The notes under the pieces were generated by a model. It had not been told where the DNA came from. It ran no database searches and saw only the letters and a list, made by a program, of their open reading frames with translations. The translations under genes were made by a program, and so were the position numbers. DNA of 64,000 nt. It comes from Scatophagus argus (taxonomy: Eukaryota; Chordata; Actinopteri; Scatophagidae). Location: assembly GCF_020382885.2 (NCBI RefSeq), contig NC_058515.1, forward strand, positions 9,779,223-9,843,222. Reading direction: 5' to 3'. This document shows, piece after piece, positions 1 to 24,191 of this stretch (position 1 is the first letter of the stretch; each line of letters starts with the position of its first letter).

Positions 1-1296
1 TTTCAAGGTGTCTCCGGGACGATGTATTTCTCGCATATGTACTGTGAATCAGATCAAAGTGACAACACCCTTCCAAGAAGAAAGAGAGCCTTTTTGTCTG
101 TTGTCCATGCAGCCATGATATTTATTAAATTAAGATTCCTAAAAAAAAAGCTGTAATAAAAGGAAAAACCTTGCCATTCTTGCTGTGAGGAAAATCAAGT
201 CTTTAAATATACGAACTGCATGGTCAGCGTTGCCGTGTAAGCAATTTGACAGTATTAAAGTGTCAAAAGTCTACGGATACGTGACATAACCTAACAAATC
301 TGTACTTTAGAATGTAACATTTGCAGCTGGAAGAGCTTTCAGTTTTCTAAACAAACCATAAGGAAGTCAGACATTTCTGTCATTGTGTTAATCGACACTC
401 AAACATGTGAGCTACGAGCAGCACAGCTTGTTACTGGTTAAAGTACAGTGACTTGCCAGATACACTTTTCATACTTTCCTTTTCTGTAGTAGACGGCCCA
501 GTTCTTGCACCCCACCCTGCAGGCAACATTCGAATAGCGACAAACCTTCATGCCAGGGCCCAAATCAGCAGGTTTGAGGCCAAAGCATCTGTTAAGTGCA
601 TAAGAATGAGGGGAGGCATTAAGAGAGGGGGAACAAAGCTCAGAGACCAGAGGGACTGATATGTGATCTGCAGGCCAAAACGGATGGAGGGATCCCAGCA
701 GACGACTGTTTCATAGCCATTACAGGGGAGGGAAGAGCAGGGAGTGACTCAGTAAAGAGGGTCGGTCTTCTTTGACAAAGAATTAAACTATGGAATAAAG
801 TGGTGTGGTGTTAGAATGGATGGATTTTAAATGCTAAAGACTATATTTAAGGCCCATGTTTTTTTGTCCAGCTGGTCTTAACTACATCTTATTCCCTTCT
901 TGAGTGTGTTGTAATGGTTCAGGTAATTGGATGCTGCATGGCATTCATCCTAATTGTTGATGTGTGTTACCTCTATGTGTGTGTGGGCACTTTTGTTGTA
1001 TAAATGAAGAGAGACAGGTTAAGTGTAGGATAGTGTTTCAGTATTCCCTTGAGACATCCATCTGAAAGGGGTACAGTGTTTGTGTGTCAAAGTAATTGAC
1101 ATCTTACCCGTTTTTTTCCCCCCTCACTCCACCCTCCATCCCTTTCATACTTCTTCTTTTCTCACCCTCCCCTCTCAATTTGTACCACTTTTTGTTTTGT
1201 GCCAGTTTCTCTCCACGTCGCATATTTTGTATCCTGCTCACTACTTGTTTTCATCGTGCCTTTCCATCTCCACCTTACTATTTTTTTCCCCCCCAG
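1..1296 (+). other. dvl2 intron (5' part of gene off-window)
   Basis: No exon, RNA gene or clear repeat is visible. The stretch ends in a long pyrimidine tract (about 1281-1294) and the CAG acceptor of the first visible dvl2 exon. A 68-codon open stretch at 453-659 resembles no Dishevelled sequence and lacks splice support, so the region is read as intron. The phase-0 start of the next exon (LVSSD) matches the known boundary after the DIX-proximal exons. Confidence 0.6.
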
Positions 1297-4200
1297 TTGG
1301 TATCTTCAGACACTCCAGCAGCAGAGCCTCCGGTGGCAGTGGTCCCTCCTGTGGAAACGACGACCCAGCCTTCACCTCCTCCTCCGCCACTCCCTCCCCC
1401 ACCTGCGGAGAGGACCGGGGGCATCGGAGACTCCAGACCGCCCTCCTTCCAGTAAGCAAAGCGCGCACACTCATTTGATTTACTATACTCTGAATTTACC
1501 TGATGAGGGGAATCACAAAGCCAAAAGCCTTCTCCAAAGCCGCACATTTCGACACTACCTTAAACTCAGTGCACACTAGTGCTTCTCCTGTGGCTGAAAT
1601 GTAGATACTGTATTTTTTTTGGTAAATCTCATACACTCCCAGTGTCAAGTTACAACAAGAATAGCAAGATTGCCACAGCTCATTTGAACCTGATCTTACT
1701 TGGAGCCGCCCTTGTTGTTAACAATTCTGGGAGAAGCTTTCAGTACATTAGACGTACCCACACACTTGATTTTAAAATGTCCTTGTCTGTAGTTTAAATA
1801 TGTTTTTGGCATTTGCTTATCATTCCTTGCTTTTTCAATCTTAACAATATAAAAAAAGAACCAAGCATCAGAGGGGCTGCGTCTCTTGGCTGTTTCATTA
1901 ACCTCACTTCCTTGCTGTCCATGGATTAAGTAGGCTGTCTTTTTGCTTTAAAATATTGTTATTATAGCAGCTTTTTTTGAGTGTGAAACCACATTGACAT
2001 GAAACCACAGACATTTTCAGAATGAAATAAAGATGAAGTGAACAGGGTTAACTAAATATGTCTTAAAATTGTTCTTAGCTCCTTGAGAAGTATGTTTGGA
2101 CCTTGTGAAGACTGGTTTAGGGGTCAAATGCAGTTCACATCATCAGTAAATTCTCCCATGCTCTGCGGTGCTCTCATTCATTTCTTATGGTTGCACTTCT
2201 TTCTGTCTGTCTCCTGTGGCTGCATGAAGGTGGCTTGGTGGTTTTTGAATTCAGTTTCTAATCGGCCTTTTTTCTTTTTAACTTCACTACATGTGCGGTC
2301 AGCAGCTGGTTGTTGAATTAACCATGCTCATTATTTCTTTCCATGCTGTATTTGGAGCAGGATCAACACCTTTGGTCATACTGGAAAATTACATACATTC
2401 AAACTGTAGAATCTCTGTCACTGGCTGATGAAGAAAAGTCTCTTTTTTCATCTTGTGTTCATACCGAATCACGAGTGTGTGTCTGCCTATGCCATCTGCA
2501 CATTTGTTGGTGTGTGCAGAGTACTGAGGCCTGCTGCTTTGTGTAAGGCTTGTTGCTCTTTGCATTTTGCCCAGTTACCTCCTGCTTATCACTTTGGTAA
2601 TTTTTTTTTACCAAACAGACAAACCAAATGTTGTGCTCTAATTCTTAGTGTCCTCCTGCTTCTTCTTTTACAGTCCCAATGCTACAGGCAGTGTGGAGAC
2701 CTTAGATGACCAGACTGAAACAGAGTCTGTAGTGTCCTTCAGGAGAGAGAGACCACGGCACAGAGAGAGCATGGAGCAACATGGTGAGAAAAAGGATTTC
2801 ATGGTGCTGATGTGCAAATGCTGTTTTATGACGATGTGCGATCAAGATTTGGCACGCTCCCAGCATCCAAACAACAAATAGATTGTGATATAATCAAGGA
2901 ATGTCTAAGTGAGGAATGTTTGTGATCTATAGGGAGGAAAAAGCAAACATGGACTTGAGCAAACATGAAAATTCACGGTGGATTCTTCCTTCTTGTCTTT
3001 GCGCTTCTTTGGTGGTGTCCCAGGTCCTCGTATGAATGGCCAGAGTCGCCTGGAGCGCCACCTGGCAGGATATGAGAGCTCCAGCACAGTGATGAGCAGC
3101 GAGCTAGAAACCACCAGCTTCTGCGACTCTGAGGATGACGACACCATGAGCAGGTGAGAGGGCGATGGCAGAAAGCCGGGTTGGCTGTAAAAGATTTTGA
3201 GTGTCTTTAAAGTGATTTGTTTAGGAATTCAGACTCCTAAATTTTATGTATCCCACAATGGTAAAATTTCCTCTATTTACAGGACGAAAACTTTGTGTAG
3301 CAAAACAGAAGAACGTGAATAAGGTTGCACCAGTTGAGAGCTGTTAATGTGTGCCATTTTCACTCTTCCTCCTAACTTTATAATAATTGTTTTTCTAGTA
3401 TTTACTTTACTCTTCGACTTTTTGTTTTGCAAATAGCTTTACAAATAGTTTTCATATTAAACATTGAGGCAAATTTGTTTAAAATACCTCAAACATTTCT
3501 TAACTTGAGGAATTGTTGGTTTTTTGTGTCTTATTGTAAACAACGCCTTTTTTTCCTCCCTTATTTTTTACTTGAAATGTTATTTTTTGGATTAGGAGTA
3601 GATGTGGATTGGAATGGAGGTTTTAATTTGTTTGGGTTGCTGCAATCTGTCCTTATGTTTTTCTTAAAACATAGAGCATGAATTTTGACATCCACAGATA
3701 AACAAGAGTGGAAAGGCAACACAAAAGTAGGGAGAAGCAATCCTATTTAAGGTCTGTGACAGCTGTTTTTTCTTCTGACCTTTCACTGTGTATTAACTCT
3801 TGAATTCGTAGGTTCAGCAGCGCGACAGAGCAGAGCACAGCCTCTCGGCTCCTTAAACGTCACCGCCGACGCAGGAAACAGCGCCCCCCACGTTTGGAGA
3901 GGGTACGTAGTGCTGCTGATTTACAGAGTGGAGAACCGCTAAAATGTTTTACTCTGCTCAGCGAATTTCTTTGAAAATCTCACAAGTTAAATTTGTGGTT
4001 TTCAACTGCAGGCCTCCTCCTTCAGCAGTGTGACAGACTCCACGATGTCCTTGAACATCATCACCGTTACTCTCAACATGGGTGTGTAAACTCCTGATGA
4101 TTTCTCATCTTCAGACCTCACAGTTTCTGGGACGTGATGCGTTTCATTTGACAAATGTGTGCTTTGTGTTGACTCTAAACTTGTTTTTCAACAACACAGA

Positions 4201-7200
4201 GAAATACAATTTCTTGGGTATCAGCATTGTGGGTCAGAGCAACGAAAGAGGGGATGGAGGCATCTACATCGGCTCCATCATGAAGGGAGGAGCTGTGGCT
4301 GCAGACGGACGCATCGAACCTGGTGACATGCTGCTGCAGGTGAGGAAAAATGCAGCCTTCGTTGTAAACCGGGGAGTGTTTTTATTTTTATTCTGAATCG
4401 CTGTTTTGATGAATACTTTGCTAAAGAAATGCTAAACATTTTGAGGCCAGAGGGTTCTCCAGCTTACGACCAACTCAGTTGTGCAGCTGTAATTAAATCC
4501 TTTTGTTGTGCTTGGATCTGTGAAACACATCTGTTAACAATATTTCCAATAAAGTTCAATTGATTTAGATGACATGTTTAATTTTAACCGCAGAAAATGA
4601 ATTCAGTGCTTTTGACTGTAACGAATGATTATTTTCTTGATTACTCGATTAATCACTTGGTCTTCAACCTCCTGAGGCCCAAGGTGTTATCAGATTGCTT
4701 GTTTGTCCCACCAACACCCTGAAACCTTATTCAGTCTATTGGAACATGGGACAGAAAAGTGGCAAATCCTCAAGAATAAACGACCATCTTCATCGATTAG
4801 TCACTAACTTTTAGCTAAATTAGTTCACTGTCATTTGACTAATCAGTTGAATAATTGTTTGTCTAATTTAAATTGTTTTTTTTCAATACTCCAAGGTGAA
4901 CGACATCAACTTTGAGAATATGAGTAACGACGATGCAGTGCGGGTGCTGAGGGAGATTGTACACAAACCAGGGTGAGTTGTTTTCTCAGTCTAGAAGCCT
5001 CTTTCAAGCCTTTGGCCATCAGTGATTATATTGATTATTTGTTTGATGTTTGGCAGACCCATCATCCTCACAGTGGCTAAGTGCTGGGACCCTTCTCCTC
5101 AGGGCTACTTCACTCTGCCTCGCAGTAAGTGCAGGGCTGCCGGCTTTTCTGTTTACCTGCTTGTTAATGAAACCCTGATGTCTGGGTCAGTAACAGTTTA
5201 CTGATCTCTTCTTCTCCACCTGTGCAGATGAACCGATCCGACCCATTGACCCAGCAGCGTGGGTGAGCCACTCTGTGGCTATGACCGGGGCCTACCCCCC
5301 CTTCCCAGGCAGCTCCTCCCTCAGCACCATCACCTCTTCCTCCTCCGTCACTGAGACCGAACGTGAGAGCCTTTTCCAGCAACTCTCTCATCTTCTCATT
5401 TTCTGTCCCGTAACTCACAGTTCTTTCGTATTAAACTACAGTATATCGTCCACTTTTAAACCTTGCCTAGTTTCTTTGTCAGTCAGGCGCCTGAATGAGG
5501 TCTGTTTTTGTAAAGTATCTTTTCAGTGTTGCGGTCTCCTTCTGTCTTTCTCCCCTGATGACATTGGCTCAGGAATCATCTTTCACATCTGTCTTTCTGC
5601 CTTTGTCGCTCTCTGTATGTGATGTGATAAATGATGTCTGCTGCTTTCCTGCCTTTGATCCCCTCCTCAGAGTTACACTCCTTTCCTTCTAGTTCTGACC
5701 CAGTTCGGATTTCACCGTCTCAGTCTCTCTTTGATTTACCCCTGCATGTCTACACTTCTTCCCCTTCAGCTTTCCTAAAATGCTCATCTGTCTTTCTCCA
5801 GGTTTTGACGACTTCAACTTATCACTACACTCTGACATGGCATCGGTTGCCAAGGCTATGGCCTCACCAGAGTCGGGTCTGGAGGTCAGGGACCGCATGT
5901 GGCTTAAAATCACCATCCCCAACGCTTTCCTCGGTAAGACTTCGAAGTGGAGACCAAAAAAATAAAAAAAAGAGTAGATTAGTTTCATGTACTTTCTGTG
6001 CCTCAGAGGACTTTACAGGGCAGGCATTATGTTCTCAGAATTAAAACCGTGTGACTTGTGGGAGGGGAAAAACAAAACCCTAAAGTATAAACTTGAGTGC
6101 CTGCTTTGACTGAAAACATCTGTTAAATTGGAATCACCTGCAACTGAATCACATGGACTAATTACATGAAACTTGTTCATTTTGTGCTTTTTTCAAATGA
6201 AAATGTAGTTCCTTATTTGATTTTAGCTTGCATTTCATCATAACTTAGTAGAAATTTGGAAGTTATCAGACAGGGACAAAATCAGAGTGACGTACAACTT
6301 TAATGGCCATTTTGAGGCTGTAGTTTGTAGTGTGTTTTAAAATGGTAATGCTGCTCTAGTCCGTCAGAAGACACCCTGCACAGAGTTCACTCAGACTCTT
6401 TATTGTCAAAACATAATTAAAGCATTGAGTTAAAATCCTCTTTGGGGAACGATTCACCAAACAGCCGCTTACTGAACAGAACTAATGAGCTGCTTAAAGT
6501 ACAGCTGACTTCATCAGGTCTTGTCCCAAATTTCTCTTGTGCGAGTCGAGATTATTACACTTGACCTTGTAACTTTTGTACCGATACACATTTTAAGTAC
6601 ATGATTTGTTTTAATTTAATCTGCTGCAGTCATCCCTATTTTTTTTACTTCTATATATATTTTTTTCCATTTTTTGTTATACTTTATGTTTGCTTCATTA
6701 TGTATACTGGGTATCTAAAAATACCTTTGGGGTGAATTAAGTTCTGATCTTTTGTGTTACGCGTCTGCCACCAGGCTCAGATGTAGTGGAGTGGCTCTTC
6801 CACCACATTGAGGGATTCCACGACCGCCGTGAAGCCAGGAAGTACGCCAGCAACCTGCTGAAGGCCGGCTTCATCCGACACACCGTCAACAAGATCACCT
6901 TCTCCGAGCAGTGTTACTATGTCTTCGGAGATTTAAGCGACTGTGAGAACTGTGAGTAACTGGAAAACATTTACATCAAGCACTGATGTTGGATCATGTT
7001 GCCACTACATTTGCACACATGCCGTTTGTGGACACGCTGGTGGTTGCAGGGGCTCACAGATTTCAGTTATGGAAGGATTTCTTTCATGTCCTGCTGTCCC
7101 TCAGCACTTGAGAAACAATCAGAAAAGGCAATAAGCTGTTATGAGAGTGTAGCTCTTCAAGAAAAATTTTGTCTGCAGTATAAGCAACATTTGTTCAGCT

Positions 7201-8904
7201 TATTCTGCAGACAGTTTGCTCATTCTCTCCCTCCACTTTTATCTCCCATCCAGATATGGCCAACCTGTCTCTGAATGACAATGATGGCTCCAGTGGGGCC
7301 TCTGACCAGGACACCTTGGCCCCTCTGCCTCTACCTGGGGCCTCTCCGTGGCCCATGATGCACACCTTCCCCTATCAGCCCTACCCTACGCATGCCTTCT
7401 CCAGCCAACCACCTCCATACCACGAGCTCACCAGTTACAGCTACGCCCCCGGCAGCACCGGCAGCCAGCACAGTGAAGGTGAGCACAGACACCAGTCAGA
7501 TGGTGGATCATGCTGCTTGATTTGCATCAGTCAGCCGACTGTGGAGCATTTGTTTTTGGATTGATTTCTCTAATCTTCATTTCTGTAGTCAAAGTTCATG
7601 TCACTCTAGTATATCATCTAGAGTGTGATCCAGAGCTGAGGTCACAACATCACTTTGCTCTGCTTTTAGCCTGTTCCACTAGCTTCTGTGACTTAATGAC
7701 TTTAAATTCAGCATTTATTTTCATCAGTCTTGAAGAAAATCGAGCACCTGAGATTTACTTCTCATGTTCTCAGACAAACTGGCTCCAATACAGCAGAAAA
7801 AGAATCTTTTGTGATTTCAGCAAAATTAAACCATTATTACTTTGTGAATACAGAAAAAACACTACCTCTCCCATGACACTTTACAAGCAGAGCAGTGCCA
7901 CAAAGCTCACCAATGTAGACATATAAAACGAGCCACATGACGTACTGTTGAATAAAGCTCTGCTCCAGGCTGGATTGTCGGTTATTAGTGTAGTTACAAA
8001 TGTCAATGAGATTTTTTCTGAGTTTTTCTGTGTGTGTGTGCGCGCATGCGTGTGTGTAACAGAACTAAGAAGTTCTGGTTTCATTTTTGCTCACTATTGT
8101 AAATTGCTAGAGTGCACAATAGGGAATCCCCAACATCTGAGATTTGAGAGTCAGCCGCCCAAAGTGCTGCATTCACATGCTGTGTATTCAAACCCTAGGC
8201 AACAGTAACAAACATGGATGTTTAGGAAAGGTGTGTTTGTTTGTTTGTTTGAACAGCATACAATTTCTGTCCATGAAAACTAGATGAACTACTTAGACTT
8301 GTTTTACGTGTTATCTCACTGCATTGTCTTTGTGCCCTCAGGGAGCCGAAGCAGTGGATCGACGAGAAGCGAGGGGGAACGGCGTCGCAGCAATAAAGGT
8401 CCCGGCAGCACTGTGGGTGGAGGGGATAAATCTCCCTCTGGCGGGGGTGGAGATGGTGGCGGGCCTGACTCGCGCTCCGGCAGCGGCAGCGAATCAGAAT
8501 ATTCCACTCGCAGCAGCCTGAGGCGTGGCCACGGTTCAGCCGCCCCAAGCGAGCACAGCCACGCCTCCTCTCAACGGTCACATCATCACCGCATGCCCCA
8601 GCCGCCCCACATGTCTCCCTACCCACCGGGCATCCTGCCGTACAACCCCATGATGGTGATGATGGTACCCCAGCACGCGCACCCAGCCATGGCAGCCGCT
8701 CACACTCTTCCTCATACACAGCAGATGCCCACAGCCGCCATGCACCCGGCTCTACCCCCACCACCCTCGTCCACTCCAGGGGGGCCTCCTGGTGCCCCAC
8801 CCACCCGTGACCTGGGCTCTGTACCCCCAGAGCTGACTGCATCGCGCCAGTCATTCCACCTGGCCATGGGAAACCCTAGCGAGTTCTTTGTGGATGTCAT
8901 GTAG
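1297..8904 (+). CDS. dvl2: Dishevelled segment polarity protein 2, 5'-truncated by window edge
   Basis: Cytoplasmic scaffold that relays Frizzled signals to the Wnt/beta-catenin and planar polarity pathways. Thirteen coding exons are read: 1297-1451, 2674-2783, 3024-3153, 3812-3902, 4012-4081, 4200-4339, 4896-4972, 5057-5124, 5228-5362, 5802-5933, 6775-6951, 7254-7478, 8342-8904. Together they give 690 residues and a stop in one frame with GT-AG junctions throughout. In order they encode a proline-rich linker ([10 protein letters not shown]), a Ser/acidic stretch (TETESVVS), a basic patch ([19 protein letters not shown]), the PDZ domain ([18 protein letters not shown], about visible residues 170-260), the DEP domain (about 340-425, [14 protein letters not shown]), and a Ser/Gly/Pro/His-rich tail ending in the conserved [20 protein letters not shown]. 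The N-terminal DIX domain is absent because the window starts in an intron. The tail and the DVL2-like [14 protein letters not shown] segment favour dvl2 over dvl1/dvl3, and the acadvl neighbour agrees with this. Bases 1-1296 show no convincing exon. Confidence 0.96.
4560..4860. repeat. Degenerate interspersed repeat in dvl2 intron, AATCGATTA-like ends
   Basis: The segment is bounded by related A/T-rich motifs in opposite sense: tgattactcgattaatcac near 4640 and catcgattagtcactaac near 4795, with gactaatcagttgaataatt at 4838. Such motifs are common in degenerate fish interspersed repeats, but no coding capacity or clear target duplication is seen and the family was not identified. Confidence 0.3.
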
Positions 8905-10449
8905 TGTTTCTTTCTTGAGTGTTGAGTGACCATTCATGTGAAGTTAGTGTACGGTTCCCACTTTTTGACGAGGATCTGGTGGTAGCTTTTTGAGCTCACA
9001 AGGGCCTATTGGATTGAGGGCACTTGTTACAAATTTGGTGAGAACAGGGTCTAACATTGACAAATAGAATTACAGAAAAATTGAAACACTTAAGTGGATA
9101 TGGTCTGACTATGGGTCTAAAAAGTGTAGTTTCTCTCATTCAAATCGATTACATAACACAGTCATTTTTTTCAGCCCTGAATCCAGAAAGACCAGTTCTG
9201 CTTTCTTGTCTCAGTAGTGAGCCTGTTTGCTTTTGTGAAAAAGCAAACCTTTGCTATGGTGTTTTAAGTGCCCGTTAGACTTGCTCTGCACTCTGTTTTT
9301 GGCAATTCTCAAAACAGAAATGTTGTATTTTTAGAGGGGAAGCACCTTCCCAGACTAGCTACATGTGTCGGAGCTGTCCATCCAGGAAGCGCACAGACCA
9401 CAGTTTAACACTAGAGGGTGCAAGGTAGACTGTGTACTTGAAAAGGATACAATCCTGAATACATATCTGGATCATGATGCCATAATCGTTGGCAGCACAA
9501 GAGTGTAACTAGTGCCTTACTATTTCCATTTTTTTAAATGATGTTTTCACACTACAGGTACATAAATCAACTCTTCTTGTTCCAGCATCGTTTGACAATG
9601 AACTTCTCTGTATATATCTACTACTCCTATGTAAATGCAACAATAAAGAAGTGCAAGCTCTAATGTGAAAAGAAAATAGGTCCAAAAATGTCAGGTGAAC
9701 TTGTGTTTAGTAAGTCATCAAATAACTGATTGTGAGGAGTTTCCGGTGTGGGACTGTAAGAAGCTTAAAGGTACTAACACGTGAAAAGACAACAACCTGA
9801 AAGTGGTACTGTTTCATGACATGCAGTATATATCTTTAAGTAACTGTGATCCGAACACCCCAGCTCCCTGTGCTTATCTTTATGTTACTGACTTTCATTA
9901 TTCACCCATTTCATTTTTGTATGAGTGCCTATATAAATCATGTATAACCTGAACTATTAAGGTGCTAAATGAAGAGTCAAGGTTTCAAAAAGAATGACAT
10001 TGACATTGTCACATTGTTTGATTTCATATCGCCACCTTTGTTTGTGGATTTGAGAATAAATTTGATACTTACATACTGTTCAGACTTACTTATTTCAGCC
10101 ATGGCAATGCCTTGACAGTGCAGATTGTTCATTTGTGCAATATCAAACATAAGCAGAGGAGTAAAGGGCATAATTTTCTCTCGTTAACTGAGCCAACAGA
10201 TGTTGAGGATGGAATGAAGAAATGACATAGATGTCTGTGTCCTTGACAAACCCTCTGTTATACCTAATAAATGCAGCCTTGTAAACTTTAATCTACCCAT
10301 AGTCATGGAGTAAAGATGCACGCACCTTTTTCAATCTTCATACATTCCCAGTAATTTTTGTTCCATTTGTCTTCTCTTGTGGTTGTTTTTATACGCATAC
10401 GTTACACATAAGGCTTAGAAAATCATTGAATTGTGCACCACCAGCTACT
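8905..10449 (+). other. dvl2 3' UTR and dvl2-acadvl spacer
   Basis: The 1.5 kb after the dvl2 stop holds no open frame with homology. A canonical AATAAA at 9642-9647 lies about 740 bases after the stop and is the likeliest poly(A) signal. A second AATAAA near 10267 could serve a longer transcript. The rest is A/T-rich single-copy-looking DNA up to the acadvl promoter. Confidence 0.6.
9642..9647 (+). terminator. Putative poly(A) signal of dvl2
   Basis: Canonical AATAAA hexamer about 740 bases downstream of the dvl2 stop, the first clear hexamer after that stop. T/G-bearing sequence follows (gtgcaagctctaatgtg). Cleavage position is not shown by the sequence alone. Confidence 0.55.
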
Positions 10450-10468
10450 ACTACGTATCCCATGAAGC
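10450..10468 (+). promoter_or_regulatory. ZNF143/SBS-like motif in acadvl promoter
   Basis: The bases actacgtatcccatgaagc closely resemble the ZNF143/THAP11 (SBS) element ACTACAATTCCCA-GATGC, which is found in many housekeeping promoters of vertebrates. It sits just before a CpG-rich stretch (ccgcggcgag, atccggcgac, gcaaccgcaccgg) and the first splice donor (gtacgt, 10576), as expected for a TATA-less core promoter. Inferred from motif and position only. Confidence 0.5.
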
Positions 10469-10575
10469 ACCGCGGCGAGACAGCGAGCATCCGGCGACCC
10501 AGTCTGACTCCGAACAGGAAAAATTAGGCGAGAGGGTCATTTGGTTTAACAGTCGGCAACCGCACCGGTCTAAAG
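10469..10575 (+). other. acadvl: acadvl 5' UTR exon 1 (putative)
   Basis: CpG-rich non-coding sequence ends in a good splice donor (ctaaag/gtacgtgtcg) and is followed about 280 bases later by the acceptor (cccttttag) of the exon carrying the ATG. The transcription start is not determined, so the left edge is approximate. Confidence 0.5.
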
Positions 10576-10864
10576 GTACGTGTCGTAATGTAACTGATAC
10601 ATGTGTGTAGTATACAAATATTCATCTGTTTTTCCTTTTCCTTTTGTGCGCGGAAGTAAACGCCAAATTAAAACTGGTCGAGTAACAAAACAAACCAACG
10701 TCGTTACGTAGCTGCTAGGTACCCACCGGTGGCTAACGAACCATCGGTATACGTAACTGTTAGCTAAACTCGCTTATTTCTGTCTGCGTTTGATTATTTA
10801 TCAGTGTGTTATTTAGCTAATTATGGTGTATTCATTTTTTTCCCTTTTAGAACAAAACTAAACC

Positions 10865-23109
<12,245 letters not shown>

Positions 23110-24185
23110 ACGCACCACACTCCACACATCTCCATGACTGCTTTGGTTTTTTTTTTCTCCACTCTTCTGAAACTCTAACCCGGTTGTCACATATGCCAAG
23201 TCTAAGACTGTATCAACTTTATTGCCATAATTGCTCCATCCACACGTCGTTGCTGCTTTATCTGAGTTTTCATTTCCGGAGTTGTGTCTTCAACCTGGGG
23301 ATGAATTATTTATAATTTTTACACAAAAATAGTCACAATTTGAAAACTACTGTCCCATCATTGTGAGTTATCGCAGCTGCAATAGATTCGGATGTCTTCG
23401 TGAATCTGTTTTTCAGTCACATATTTGTTTCATTCCGGCTCAAGACCTCCAGAATTTTGAGTGGAGTTGGCATTTTGAGCTGGAGTTTTTATCTGTATAA
23501 AATAAAAATAAATCAAATACATCTGCATGACAGAAAAGTCACTCAACCCCACAACCACCCACATCTAAAACGGCTGATCACTGAATGTCTCGAACGCGTA
23601 CGCGGAGCTTGTACATTTACATTATGTCAGCCTTCTTGTAGCTGACTGAATGATCTGGGTTTTTTTTTTTTTTTCGGAAACATTAAGTTATAGTGTTATT
23701 GTTGAAAAATAAATATGACATCAATGCAACTTTGAGATAGGAGGCCAGTTAACACGGGGAGCTTTGAACTAATCTGTTTTAAGTGATTTATACACAGAGT
23801 TATTTCAAACGGCAGTGTTTGTCCTCCTTAGTTTGTACATTCATTTACATTGTGTTCAGGTATATATAACGGTGTGGTGTTAATGTGTTTTAATGCCTTT
23901 CTGCATGTTTATTAAGGTCACTCGGTGCCGATCACAAAAACAATAATGTCAGGAGCAAAAATCTTTGCCTTACAAACCGGTTCTCAGATGCTGTTCAGAG
24001 TTCCTGCTGTGACTTGAATGAAACGCATAGCTTTCACCTGTGTTGTTGTTGTTGTTGTTTTCTTTTCTTTTAATGTATGACTGTTTAGTTTTTCAGCCAC
24101 AGGTAGCAGGTTCCATTAACTGTAATTGTTCAAAATCGTACATCCATCTGCGTACCTGAGATTTGTAAGAAGCCATTTCTTGTAC

Positions 24186-24191
24186 AATAAA
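24186..24191 (+). terminator. Putative poly(A) signal of acadvl
   Basis: AATAAA about 1.08 kb after the acadvl stop, within tgtacaataaatacttt, followed by a T-rich stretch. An earlier candidate aaataaata near 23708 could serve a shorter transcript. Confidence 0.45.

Noticed and set aside
1080-1478. Overlapping frames across the start of the first dvl2 exon
   Set aside because: Only the stretch 1297-1451 in the LVSSD frame is coding; the rest is pyrimidine-rich intron.
8029-8057. TG-rich run resembling a regulatory Z-DNA tract in a dvl2 intron
   Set aside because: Short and interrupted; ordinary for this genome and far from a promoter or splice site.
8222-8854. 210-codon open frame on the minus strand opposite the dvl2 last exon
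   Set aside because: It is the antisense shadow of the GC-rich dvl2 tail (the plus strand is clearly Dishevelled) and shows no protein family features.
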